From the NCBI GenBank assembly GCA_003427395.1, contig BFEA01000010.1, positions 1,955,331-2,019,330 of the forward strand: 64,000 bases of DNA. The letters are read 5' to 3'. This DNA comes from Chara braunii. Lineage: Eukaryota > Streptophyta > Charophyceae > Charales > Characeae. Made by a program: the position numbers and the translations under genes. This document shows, piece by piece, positions 46,590 through 56,083 of the stretch (positions are counted from its first letter, which is position 1; each line of letters begins with the position of its first letter). Under the pieces are notes generated by a model that was given only the letters and a program-made list of their open reading frames with translations, ran no database searches and was not told where the DNA came from.

Positions 46590-47052
46590 TGGCCCGACCT
46601 TGGGGCCCCACCGGGGCTACACCCCCCCCTTGTGAGGCCGGGGTAGTGCGGGCGAGGGACCGGGGCCGGGGGCCAGCGGGGTTCGGGGCCGGGGTTGACT
46701 GGCTGCGGGGGCGGGGGTGCGGGGTCGGGGCAGGGGCTGGGGTGCGGGGTGGGGCGAGGCCGGGGGAGGGGGTGGGCTCGACAGACTCAACACCCCGTAA
46801 ATTTTTTTTTTTTTCCTTTTTTTTTTTTTTTTTGGTTCAGAACCTCTTGCAGCACACCAGAGAGGTGCGGGGCCGGGGTCATTGGCTGAGAAAGAGGCAG
46901 CTCTAGACCATGTTGCAGTGTAGTAGCACTCCAACTATATATGGTATAGATTTGCATTGAGGTCCTTGTTTCAGCAGTTATGGGACCACTGAACGTGATT
47001 ATCTGGGCAGTAGCAGGCCAACTCACCACGTGATTTTCAGGGCTTCCCTCCA

Positions 47053-47459
47053 CTACTCACCAAATGTGAAACACCTCGAATGAATCTTCAGCTAGAACAT
47101 GGAACCATACACTGCCATATGTTTTGTCTTTTGTGCAAGTGGTGGAGAGTGGAGCAGAAAAAAAACAACAACAAAAAAAAGAAGTGTGCAAAACTCGACG
47201 AATCTTCTGCTAGAACATGGAATCATACACTGTTTGTCTTTGTGCAAGTGGTAGCCAGGCCCTTAGGGCCACTGCTCGTAGGAAAGGGAAAACAAAAAAA
47301 AAAGAAGTGTGCAAAACTCGAATGAATCTTCTGGTAGAACATGGAATCATACGCTGCCATATGTTTTGTCTTTTGTGCAAGTGGTGACGAGTGGAGCCAG
47401 GCCCTTAGGGCCACTACTCGTAGCAAAAGAAAAAAAAAAAAAAAAAAGAGAGAGCTACG
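47053..47459. repeat. Three-copy tandem repeat inside the hAT-like element
   Basis: Units of about 123-153 bp begin near 47053, 47184 and 47307. Each has AATCTTCTGCTAGAACATGG, then TTTGTGCAAGTGG and a poly(A) stretch; two carry AGGCCCTTAGGGCC. One unit corresponds, inverted, to the spacer of the foldback element (30826-30940). Confidence 0.85.
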
Positions 47460-47874
47460 GTGGTAAGTAGCTGCAGCCCATAACTCCTGGAACACAGACC
47501 CGACTTCGGATCCAGAAGATATATTGCTGGCCTGCTCCTCTCTCGTATGAAAATTGACGAATGTCCCAAGCCCTGCATACTCTCGGCTAGGGTGCATTCA
47601 GAAAAAGAAAAATCTAAATTCAATGAGGAATAGGTGACCCCAATTTTTTTTTGGCGCCCTAAGCCTTTCCCGACACATCCCTTCCCCCACCCCCCTGAAG
47701 ATCCCCATCCCCCACCCTTCCCCCCCGACCGCCCCCCCCCCAAAGTCGAAGTTTCTCGGCTGATTTGGGCGCCCTAAGCCTGTACTTAGCAAGCGCAGTA
47801 AGGCTGCGCAACCAGAAAAAAAAAATAAAGAAGCGGATGCCCGTTTTCTGACTGGGGGTGCGGGGTGCGGGCGG

Positions 47875-48118
47875 NNNNNNNNNNNNNNNNNNNNNNNNNN
47901 NNNNNNNNNNNNNNNNNNNNNNNNNNNNNNNNNNNNNNNNNNNNNNNNNNNNNNNNNNNNNNNNNNNNNNNNNNNNNNNNNNNNNNNNNNNNNNNNNNNN
48001 NNNNNNNNNNNNNNNNNNNNNNNNNNNNNNNNNNNNNNNNNNNNNNNNNNNNNNNNNNNNNNNNNNNNNNNNNNNNNNNNNNNNNNNNNNNNNNNNNNNN
48101 NNNNNNNNNNNNNNNNNN
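47875..48118. other. Assembly gap (244 N)
   Basis: A run of N inside a G-rich part of the hAT-like element. Nothing can be said about its content. Confidence 1.
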
Positions 48119-48204
48119 GGGGGTGCGGCACCCCCCCTGTGGGGTTCCGGGGGTCAAACCCCTACCCCAGCTTTGCCCCCGGGGGCCCCAGCCTGACAAC
48201 CCTG

Positions 48205-48619
48205 CTGGCTGCACACGTGCTAGTATCCGCGATGGTGATCGTCGGGAGAGGGGATACTAAGTGGGAGGTTGGAGAACAAGGAGAGACACCTACCTGGTGT
48301 ATGCGGCAGTCTGCATGTGCGACTTTGTCACATACATTGGTCTTCAGCGTAAAGTGACTCCTGTTGCATATCATAGCGTAGGCTAGAGTAGGCGTTGTAG
48401 GATAGGCTGGACACTGAGCACCAATCAAGAAGGGCGACATTGAATTCTATGTTGGTGTGGCAAGAGAGGGCCGACATTGACATTTGAGCTCATTGTATTG
48501 CTCTTGTTTGGCTTGTATCTTGGTGCATTGCGCTGTCTACTTGGTACACAACTATCTGGTCTTCAGCGTGATAATGCGATTTGGATTTCTGTCTATCACT
48601 TTCACTCATTTTCCTTGCA
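48205..48619 (+). repeat. Element B2 5' LTR, third segment
   Basis: It resumes after the hAT-like element and shares ACCTGGTG, CATACATTGGTCTTC and CTTGGTACACAACTA-like stretches with the B LTR (16360-16677). It ends TTTTCCTTGCA, followed by ATT and a PBS. Confidence 0.8.
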
Positions 48620-48622
48620 ATT

Positions 48623-48634
48623 TGGTATCAGAGC
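48623..48634 (+). promoter_or_regulatory. Element B2 primer-binding site
   Basis: TGGTATCAGAGC is the canonical tRNA-iMet PBS, 3 nt after the LTR. Confidence 0.88.
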
Positions 48635-48727
48635 TGGTTCAGATCGCCATACTGGTGCTGGTGTGTTGGTTACTTGGTGCGCTGACAAAGCTTCTCCGCA
48701 GTAAGGATACTTTGACGCTGGCTGATT
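48635..48727 (+). other. Element B2 leader, first fragment
   Basis: GTTACTTGGTGCGCTGAC and GCAGTAAGGATACTTTG match the B leader at 8785-8830. It is interrupted by element D and resumes at about 56084. Confidence 0.7.
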
Positions 48728-49584
48728 TGCAATCAGACTCGTTCTCATTCACACTTTTCATGCATGTAAACAGCAGCGCAGCAAACTGGCGACATGCACC
48801 TACTCAAAACTCAGAGATATGGTATCCAGATACGAGTTCACTTCCAATTGGCTATGGCGACTCAGCGCCCAAACAACTCACTGTTCACACACACTGGATC
48901 ACCCTGGATATCCCACACGTTTAACTCTGAATACTCACACATACACACACACACTTCACACTAAACTACAGCTATGGCAGCTATGGCTGCCTCTACCCTA
49001 TCGCTATACTAAGCTCCTCCTCTCGCCCACTGCGTCCTCCGGGCTCACTGCAGACCTCCTTGCACAAGTCGCTATGACAACGCTTCCGCATGGCTCACGC
49101 AGGAATGAATGAAAGGTTGGGCGCTGCCTCTTGATTTATACTTTGGAAACTCGTTGGCCTGCCCTTTGCCATCGGCCCATGGTGCTCACAGTTCCCCGTG
49201 GTACTTGTTGGACCGGACTGGGACTGATTGGACCTTACCGCTGACTGACTGTGGACTCGCTGCTATCCTACCAAGGTCGGACTGCGATTGCACTGCAGTT
49301 TAGTCCACCACTTGACTCGCCACTTGCCCACTTGCCCACTTACCTACCTTCTAGAAGGACTACAGCTAGACTTCTGGAACTCGCTAAGACTTCTACTCTA
49401 TAGATCTACAGATCGAACCCTTGCTACCTATGGACCTATGACAGACCTACCAACTGTCTACGAATACACAGGTCACAGGTTCAACTCTCGGGGTCTACAC
49501 ATATACTGTACATGGGTAGGGTGAGGTCTAGGGATCGAGCCCTGGGATCTGCATCTGTTACTGGAAGAGGTGAAAACCGTTTCA
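48728..49584 (-). repeat. Element D 3' LTR (only copy visible)
   Basis: On the minus strand it begins TGAAACGGTTTTCACC after the PPT and ends near ATTGCA. TATAAATC on the minus strand (49140-49133) is a good TATA box. The left border rests on the end of B2 similarity and the TG/CA rule. Confidence 0.65.
49133..49140 (-). promoter_or_regulatory. TATA box of LTR D
   Basis: TATAAATC on the minus strand within the LTR, followed by GC-rich sequence. Promoter role is inferred from sequence and position. Confidence 0.5.
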
Positions 49585-49599
49585 CTCCCGCCCTCCTAA
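49585..49599 (-). promoter_or_regulatory. Element D polypurine tract
   Basis: The minus strand reads TTAGGAGGGCGGGAG immediately before the LTR TG, 23 nt after the pol stop codon. Confidence 0.75.
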
Positions 49600-49622
49600 A
49601 TTCGAGGTCCTCCGAGAACATC

Positions 49623-52436
49623 TTAGTCCAAGGCAGGGCCTTTACCCTTCTTATCACACTCATAGGCTCTGACTATGTCGGGAGCTGTTTCTAGAAGTTT
49701 TGTTTTTGTGAACCAGCGGTCGTCTTCCGGTTCCTGATAAGGAAACCGGACCTTATACTGTTTCTGTGGACGACCTCTACCTCCTGTTCTAAAGACATCT
49801 TCATCTACAATGCCGTCAATGTCATAGCTTCCATCCATATCCGGGGGGATCATGGATCTTCTTGAAGGGAACTGTTGACTTGTGACACACGGCAACAGCT
49901 TTGAAGCATGAAACACAGGGTATGTGTGGAGGTGTGCTGGAATCTCTATAGTGTAGGACGGTCCATCCTCTCCGCCCTTGACTTCTAGAACCGGCCACGG
50001 TCCACTATACGCAGGCAGTAGCTTCTGCGAGATGTTTTCCTCAGGTGCAAACTCTTTAGCCTTGACCCAGACTAAGTCGCCTACCTGAAACTGCGACGGG
50101 CGACGGTGCTTATTAGCCTGTTCTAGCATTCTATGCTGGGCCTTCCTGAGGTTCTCTACAACTGTTGTTAGCTCTTTCTCGTGTTGTATCGCAAACTCCC
50201 TGGTACCAGGCGGTAGCCTGTGTATTTGATCCCGGTTCACTCCTTCGAATGGTCTGCGCGGTCTAAAGGACTTGTGCAGCTCATTGGGAGTGCGGCAGGT
50301 GGATAGATGCACACTGTTGTTGTACGCACTAGCTACTTTGGGCAACATCTCATCCCAGTTGATCTGGTCAGGTCTAATGTACATGCGCAAAACTTGTTGT
50401 AGGATCTTGTTCATCTGTTCAGTCTGACCGTTTGTCTCTGGATGGCGGCCAGACGACATCAATAGCTTAGATCCGTAAACTCTCATGAGTTCTTGCCAGT
50501 TCTGGCTGGTGAAACGACTGTCTCTATCGCTAACTATTGACAATGGGATTCCATTCCCACTAACCGAAAAGTCAAAGAATTTCTGTATAACTAAGTCCGT
50601 TCGTGCCTCTGCAAGCAAGGGAACAAAAACGACATACTTGCTAAAATGGTCAACTATGACCATGACTTGGCTCTTACCATGTCTGCTCTTAACTTGGGTG
50701 TCCATGAAGTCTATGGACACTGAGTCTCCCGACTGATCAGGAATAGGCAAGGGTCTGAGAAGACCTAGGGGCGCGCATGTAGTAGTCTTATTCCTCTGGC
50801 ACACTTTACAACTGCGGACATACTCTACGCAGTCATTCTTCATTCCTGGCCAGGTGTACGCACGCATCAGATTGGCTAATGTCTTTTGCCAACCGAAATG
50901 TCCTTCAGTATCGTGGCATTCCCCTAAAATCACACTGCGGATCTCTTCGTTGTTGGGAACGCATAGACGGCCAAACACATTGGTCTTCTCAAATAGTAAT
51001 CCCTCAGTAGTGCGGTAATCTGGCTCAGTCTCTGGGGCCTCTCTAACTCTCTTTAGGAGGTCGCTATAGATAGGGTCCTGCGCATACGCTTGCTTCACTT
51101 TCTCTTGCAGGTCTCTTCCTATATCCAGATAATGTACTATGGCTCCAAAGTAGTCTGATCTCCTACTCAGAGCGTCCGCAACTACGTTGTACTTGCCCTT
51201 CACTGGCTTGAGCTCAAAGTCATACTGGTCTATCTCTACGGCCCACCTAGTCAGCTTAGGTGTCATCTTGGCCTGAGTCTTTAACCATCTAAGTGTTTCA
51301 TGGTCACAATACACTTTGAAGTGCCTCCCAAGCAAGTAATGCTTCCAGTGGTCTAGAGCCTGCCTGAGAGCGTAGAGTTCTCTCTCGTACGTCGAGGTGG
51401 CTACCTTCTCTGAGGGCATCCTCGCGGACATGAACTCTACGGGTCTATAGCCATTGTCGTCATCCTGCTGCAACACAGCGCCTATTCCATACTGACTCGC
51501 GTCCGTGGTGACGACAAATGGCAAGGACGGATCTGCTACCTTAAGGACAGGGTACTCTATTAGTGCGCACTTGAGTCTCTTGAGCGCAGATGTACAATCG
51601 TTGTCCCATTGCCAGATTGCTTCTTTCTTAAGCAACCTGCGCAGGGGAGCGGCGATAGTAGAGAAGTTCCTGACGAACTTTCTATAGTAGTTAATTAGGC
51701 CTAGGAACGACCGCAACTCTGTCAATGTGCGGGGCGTCGGCCAGTCTCTAATTGCCGCTATCTTGCTGTCCTCTGGCTTAATGCCATCTCCGTCTAATAC
51801 GTGGCCCAAGTACAGGACTTGTGTCTTGGCCCACTCGCACTTCTTCGCGTTGATCTTGAAGTTTGACTCTCTCAACTTCTCCAAGACCTGCCTCAGATGA
51901 CCCTGGTGCTCCTGGAGGGTCTTACTAAAAACTAAGATATCATCTAAATAAACTACTACAAACTTATCTAACCATGGTCTAAACAGATCATTCATACAAC
52001 GCTGAAAGGTGGCTGGCACGTTGGTTAGTCCAAAGGGCATCACGATAAACTCATAGTGCCCGTATCTAGTCTGGAACGCAGTCTTGTACTGGTCATCAGG
52101 ATGGACCTCTATCTGATGATAACTGGACTTCAGATCTATGTTTGAGAAATACTTACAACCCTGCACCCGATCTAAGAGATCGTCTATCCTGGGCAGCGGT
52201 TTAACATTCTTCACAGTAATCGCATTTAAACCCCTATAGTCTATACACATACGAAGCTCTCCTTCCTTCTTGGGGACAAACAAAACTGGTGCTCCAAAAG
52301 GAGACGAACTGGGCCTGATCCAACCTTTCTCCAAGAGTTCGTCTAACTGCTTGCGTAAATCCTCTAACTCTCTGGGGGACATCGTGTAGACTGCTCCCTT
52401 AGGAGTTCTACTACCAGGCTCTATCTCTATCCTGTG
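49623..52436 (-). CDS. pol: Element D pol: RT-RNase H-integrase-chromodomain-like, open
   Basis: This is one open frame of about 937 codons following a TAG at 52439-52437. From the first Met (52382) it is 919 residues. RT starts MSPRELEDLRKQ, with [22 protein letters not shown], and keeps the catalytic YLDDILVFSK (near residue 145). RNase H has TTDASQYGIGAVL, YERELYALRQAL and DALSRRSDYFG. Integrase has the HHCC zinc domain (CHDTEGHFGW ... CKVCQRNK), then the DDE core with IVDHFSKY, VSDRDSRFTS and GRHPETNGQTEQMN. The C-terminal part has the GDLVWVKAKEF box and YDIDGIVDEDVFRTGGRGRPQKQYKVRF-like chromodomain features. All catalytic signatures I can check are present. It would copy element RNA in particles and insert the cDNA. 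Confidence 0.92.
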   Translation of the reverse strand, partial: HRIEIEPGSRTPKGAVYTMSPRELEDLRKQLDELLEKGWIRPSSSPFGAPVLFVPKKEGELRMCIDYRGLNAITVKNVKPLPRIDDLLDRVQGCKYFSNIDLKSSYHQIEVHPDDQYKTAFQTRYGHYEFIVMPFGLTNVPATFQRCMNDLFRPWLDKFVVVYLDDILVFSKTLQEHQGHLRQVLEKLRESNFKINAKKCEWAKTQVLYLGHVLDGDGIKPEDSKIAAIRDWPTPRTLTELRSFLGLINYYRKFVRNFSTIAAPLRRLLKKEAIWQWDNDCTSALKRLKCALIEYPVLKVADPSLPFVVTTDASQYGIGAVLQQDDDNGYRPVEFMSARMPSEKVATSTYERELYALRQALDHWKHYLLGRHFKVYCDHETLRWLKTQAKMTPKLTRWAVEIDQYDFELKPVKGKYNVVADALSRRSDYFGAIVHYLDIGRDLQEKVKQAYAQDPIYSDLLKRVREAPETEPDYRTTEGLLFEKTNVFGRLCVPNNEEIRSVILGECHDTEGHFGWQKTLANLMRAYTWPGMKNDCVEYVRSCKVCQRNKTTTCAPLGLLRPLPIPDQSGDSVSIDFMDTQVKSRHGKSQVMVIVDHFSKYVVFVPLLAEARTDLVIQKFFDFSVSGNGIPLSIVSDRDSRFTSQNWQELMRVYGSKLLMSSGRHPETNGQTEQMNKILQQVLRMYIRPDQINWDEMLPKVASAYNNSVHLSTCRTPNELHKSFRPRRPFEGVNRDQIHRLPPGTREFAIQHEKELTTVVENLRKAQHRMLEQANKHRRPSQFQVGDLVWVKAKEFAPEENISQKLLPAYSGPWPVLEVKGGEDGPSYTIEIPAHLHTYPVFHASKLLPCVTSQQFPSRRSMIPPDMDGSYDIDGIVDEDVFRTGGRGRPQKQYKVRFPYQEPEDDRWFTKTKLLETAPDIVRAYECDKKGKGPALD

Positions 52437-53090
52437 CTAGACGGGTCGCGGCACTACTCCTGTCGGCGACTCAGTCAAATCTTTGAACTCTTCCAGCAGC
52501 TTGGCAATTGTTGGATCTATGGAAGTATCTTCTTCCTTGGCCTCAGTGACATGTCTAACATAGAGTACAAAGACCTGTTCCTCTAATCGCTCCTTCTTCA
52601 CTAATCGCGCAAACGCGGGAGCACTGAGACAGCAATGTGCCAAGGTGTTATCTACACCTGACACATGAAACAGGCGGGCAGTCTTGACCTCGCCTGATGG
52701 ACCAGGGAGCCTACACTCATGCTCTCTCAAATGGAGTGTGACCCTTGCTGCCTCTCCCCAATCCATTCCTAACACTATGTCGAAAGGAAGGTCATCCTGT
52801 ACGAGGAGAGTCAGGGAATGGAGAACTTTCTCCACTTTCCCATCCTTCTCTAGGCGAAAGTACGCCTGGACTCCCTCTACATAGTCCTCAACACGCATTG
52901 TGCGGTTGTCTGCGAGGACACTGACTATGGGGTCTGCTAACTTCTGGACTTTTAGTCCTAGCCTCAACTTCTTCAGCGCCCTACGGCTAATATAACTGTG
53001 GGTGGCCCCTGAGTCTATAAGGGCCCCTACTCTACTTCTAAACACCTCTACGTCTACCAAGGTTAGTTGTCCTTTACTCTCCTTCTTCAT
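52437..53090 (-). CDS. Element D protease region, same frame as RT but ended by one TAG
   Basis: 217 codons contain the aspartic protease signature VGALIDSGATHSYIS, followed by ILGMDWGE-like FDIVLGMDW, the normal gypsy protease spacing. It is in the same frame as RT and is separated from it only by a TAG where family members have a sense codon (V-*-HRIEIEPGS). Upstream, 53331-53074 is open in a different frame and links gag to protease. The protease would cut the Gag-Pol polyprotein. This single stop, plus those in gag, is the main visible damage. Confidence 0.85.
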   Translation of the reverse strand: MKKESKGQLTLVDVEVFRSRVGALIDSGATHSYISRRALKKLRLGLKVQKLADPIVSVLADNRTMRVEDYVEGVQAYFRLEKDGKVEKVLHSLTLLVQDDLPFDIVLGMDWGEAARVTLHLREHECRLPGPSGEVKTARLFHVSGVDNTLAHCCLSAPAFARLVKKERLEEQVFVLYVRHVTEAKEEDTSIDPTIAKLLEEFKDLTESPTGVVPRPV

Positions 53091-53362
53091 TTTGGCAGGC
53101 GGGCATCCTCTCCTTTAACTCTTCGGCCACACCTGTGAGGGACGTGCCGAGAGAGACGCTAACACAAACAGTCTCCGGACAGCTAGCTAGGCACGGGCCT
53201 ACAACCTCTGCCATAGGCTCATGTGGGTTGGGAGTGTCCTGTTCGCGCACGCTCACTTCTCCACATGGCCTTAAAGTAGGGGCAGTTGCGACCCCTGCTG
53301 GCGGCTGCCTTTTGACTGCTAGGCAGCCCAACGGGGCTGTCTATACTGTGGACAAAATTTAA

Positions 53363-55267
53363 TTACATGGTCGGGTCACCACAAAACACGCACTGACCCA
53401 AGTTCACGCATTCCTGCCATACGCGCTGGTCCAAGCTCAAGTCTTCCCAAGGCCTACCCTGTGGCAAGCCTGGGTGCCATCCTCCTTGAGGTGCCCTTCC
53501 ACCTCGTCGTTGTGGGGACCGACAAGAACCTTGGCGATTTGGCGGGGGACCTTGACCCCTATCTCCCACTTGGCAGTTTCCTTGTCCGCCAACCCCCTGT
53601 GCGCCCGGTCCTCGGCCTCCCATGGCCTGGCCCCTTTGGCCCTGGCCTCCTCCTCTAACTAGCGGCCTCCCTCCAGCTGCAACAGCAGCATAGGACCTCC
53701 CCTGTCCCACGCTACTGTCCTCCTCCTCTAGGCCCCACTCAATCTGACTGTATGGGACCTCATCAGTACCACCTTCCTCTAAAGTAAGGATCATGCGATC
53801 CTTGGCCCTCACCTGGCCTGAGATGGTACGGCCTTTCCACCTTTTTCCCTTGTCCAAGTCCTTGTGCCAGAAAGTGGAAACTTGCATGGACTTTGACTCA
53901 AACAGGACGACTTCTCTACTCAATGCATCATAAGTGATGCCGGCCTGTTGAGACTTCTCAAAGAAGTGCCCACGCAAGGGCTCTGGTATGGCACGATAAA
54001 ATAATTGGACCAACTGGGTCTCAGTGACCCCATGGTCTGGGACGGCTACCAAGTCGTCCATAGTGCCCTTGAGTGCTCTTGCACTCCTCCACTGTCGCGA
54101 GTGGATCGTTTGTAACTTATCAGATACCCTGATGCCTCTCGTTGGATCAGCGAATCGCTCCCTCAGGAGCTTGAAGAATTGAGAAAGGGGGGTGACTTTT
54201 GAATACGCAATCAGGTTGTTTTCACAACCGGCTGCGCGTGCAAGGGACCTGGCAAAACTAGCCGCCTCATCCTTAAGGGCCTGGAAGGCCACGAGGACTT
54301 GTTCCTCTGTCAGGATGTGCTGTAGATATATGTAACTATTGACATTGGTCTCCCAGTTGTCAAAGTTCTCCTCCTTCTTTCCCCCGTACGCATCTGGGAA
54401 CTTAAGCTTTACAGGCTCTTTACGGGGTCTAGCCTCGCCCTCTACAGCGACTATCGCTTTGGCATCCTCAATGGCGCCCTCACAAAACTTCCCTACGTTA
54501 TCCCTCAGTTGCCTGACTTCGCCCCAAATGTGGGTGACGATCTCGCGCGCAAAGTCTCTAAATCCCGACCGCATGGCACTCAGGGCTACCTCTTGGCTCC
54601 AACCAGTCTGGCGCTCCTCCATCCATGCTCTGCTCAACACCTCTAGGTAGCCCAACACCTTATCCCATTTGGCCTTGTCGTCTGCTTGGGCCTCCACTTC
54701 TTTCCTACACTCCTGCACCTTCGCCACCTCTGCGGTCAGTTTGTTTACTTCCTCTCTCCTCCTCTTCTTCTCCCTCTTCATCCTTAACTTCCATGCCAAC
54801 TTCTGCTCCTCCTCCCTTTCTCGCCGTTCCATAAGGTCCCCCATGGCTGCTAGCTCACTGGCTAGCGCATGTCTCTCATCCTGAGTCACGTACGACTCCG
54901 CCTCCTCATCTTCTCCCAACGATAAATTAGCGACCCACTCACTTATTCTCTTCTTCATCTCTGTGTTTGTATCCCTCTTCGTGCCACTGCTCCCCTCTCT
55001 ACTCTCAATACGCATTCTCTCTTTTTCTTCTTCTACTGCCGCTTCTTCTTCGGCAGCCTTTCTTCTCTCTTCCTCCTCCTTCTGAACTCTCTTCATCTCC
55101 TTCTCCAATCTCTTCATCTTCGCCGCCTGCTCCTCGGCGATAGCCTTTAGCTTCGCCTACTTCTCGAGCTCCTTCCTCTCCTTGTTTTCTCTCACTAGGG
55201 CGACCATCTTTTCTTGCTGTTCCTGGGTGTAGGGGCTAGTGCTCTTCCCACTCCGGGTGTCAACCAT
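53363..55267 (-). pseudogene. gag: Element D gag, nearly intact with one internal TAG
   Basis: Read on the minus strand, ATG at 55267 gives MVDTRSGKSTSPYTQEQQEK, a start typical of plant gypsy Gag. After 36 codons a TAG at about 55158 interrupts; the same frame then runs 584 codons from Met 55117 to 53363. It has a very long charged coiled coil (Lys/Glu/Arg, about 55120-54640), then a capsid domain (ENFDNWETNVNSYIYL, LLRERFADP, RQWRSARALKG, VPDHGVTETQLVQLFYRAIPEPLRG). A Gly/Gln/Arg-rich RNA-binding region follows, then the knuckle. The knuckle starts QCVFCGDP, but its H and last C lie in another frame (HVIKFC), so there is a one-base shift inside it. Confidence 0.85.
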
Positions 55268-56050
55268 GGTGATTAGTGCACAACCGGGTCAACGGTTCCA
55301 AACCTCACCACGTAGACTTCTAAGTTATAACCCCTGACTGACAAAATCTAAGGACTCACAGAATCCGGACAGGGATCTTGCTAACTAGGGTCTCTAGCCT
55401 GGACCTAACTATGGCTGTCACTACTAGACCTGTTGCTGATCAGGAGGCATTTAAGGAGATCCCCCGAACTCCTCAGGAATTATTTAACGTGCAGACAGGA
55501 CGACGCGATCAGCAGGTCTCTCAAGACTTAGACTGTCTGTTGTGCAGCCCACAGCTCGGATTTCGGGCCTACCGTGCCACACCGAGCAGCCCGCTGGTCA
55601 GTACCGGTCCTTGGGAGGGTTTGACCTCCGGGACAGTCAAGTCGTCAGACACAGCTTTTAGCCCTACTCATCCCGTGTGGGTTTGGTCAACAAGCCCCTA
55701 TCCTTCATCCACAGAGTACTATCACCTAGGACAGAAGAGACTCGATGCAGAAAGAATAGACAGACAGACTGGACTCAGCAAGTACCAAGGGGTGTGTGCA
55801 CATCCATAGGGCGAGGGGTAGGCTGAAGGTTTGGCGAGATGCTACCGGCTCCAGCTTGGTCAAAGTCTTTGTCAACGCCTTGGTCAACGTCGGTCAACGC
55901 TGCTATCAGCCCCGGTCAACCCCCGGTCAACTCCGGTAACCGCCGGTCAACACCTCCGATCAACCCTCTTGGTCAACCCTCCGGTCAGCTATGGCTGCCG
56001 GCTCGTCTTCCTCGCCAACCCTCTTCTTCCTGATTGGACTCCCTCACGGG
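55268..56050 (-). other. Element D leader / 5' end
   Basis: Untranslated DNA with no recognisable LTR or PBS. At about 55857-55990 (plus strand) GGTCAA recurs about nine times, usually as GGTCAAC. The reverse complement TTGACC is the core of the plant W-box. The right border with B2 lies between about 55990 and 56084. Confidence 0.5.
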
Positions 56051-56083
56051 TAGTGGGGAGTGGGCTCGAACACTATGGCAACA

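Larger units (their letters stand above)
46429..48204. mobile_element. hAT-like non-autonomous DNA transposon
   Basis: It begins CAGGGTTGTC and ends GACAACCCTG (10-bp perfect terminal inverted repeats, continuing imperfectly as GGGGCC-rich sequence). The 8-bp CTGGCTGC is duplicated at 46421-46428 and 48205-48212. CAGGG termini and an 8-bp duplication are hallmarks of the hAT superfamily. The interior is GC-rich with long A/T runs, a three-copy tandem repeat and sequence shared with the foldback element. No transposase is seen, but 244 bases are unsequenced (47875-48118). Confidence 0.83.
48728..56050 (-). mobile_element. Element D: minus-strand Ty3/gypsy element, best preserved in the window
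   Basis: The 3' LTR lies at 48728-49584, the PPT at 49585-49599, pol at 49623-53331, gag at 53363-55267 and the leader to about 56050. It lies between two halves of the B2 leader. Unlike A and F, no copy of its LTR is recognisable at the right (5') end and no PBS was found there. Its 5' end is therefore truncated or rearranged, and the right border is approximate. Confidence 0.82.

Noticed and set aside
46313-46934. Several open frames in the GC-rich hAT-like element
   Set aside because: They are Gly/Arg/Pro or Phe/Lys runs caused by GGGGCC and poly(A/T) tracts; no coding evidence.
47053-47459. CRISPR-like array of repeats
   Set aside because: Units are long (over 120 bp), contiguous without spacers, with poly(A) stretches, in a eukaryotic transposon; an ordinary tandem repeat.
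48205-48619. This LTR as the 3' LTR of element D
   Set aside because: It has a plus-strand PBS directly after it and is collinear with LTR B and the B leader, so it belongs to B2, not to the minus-strand element D.
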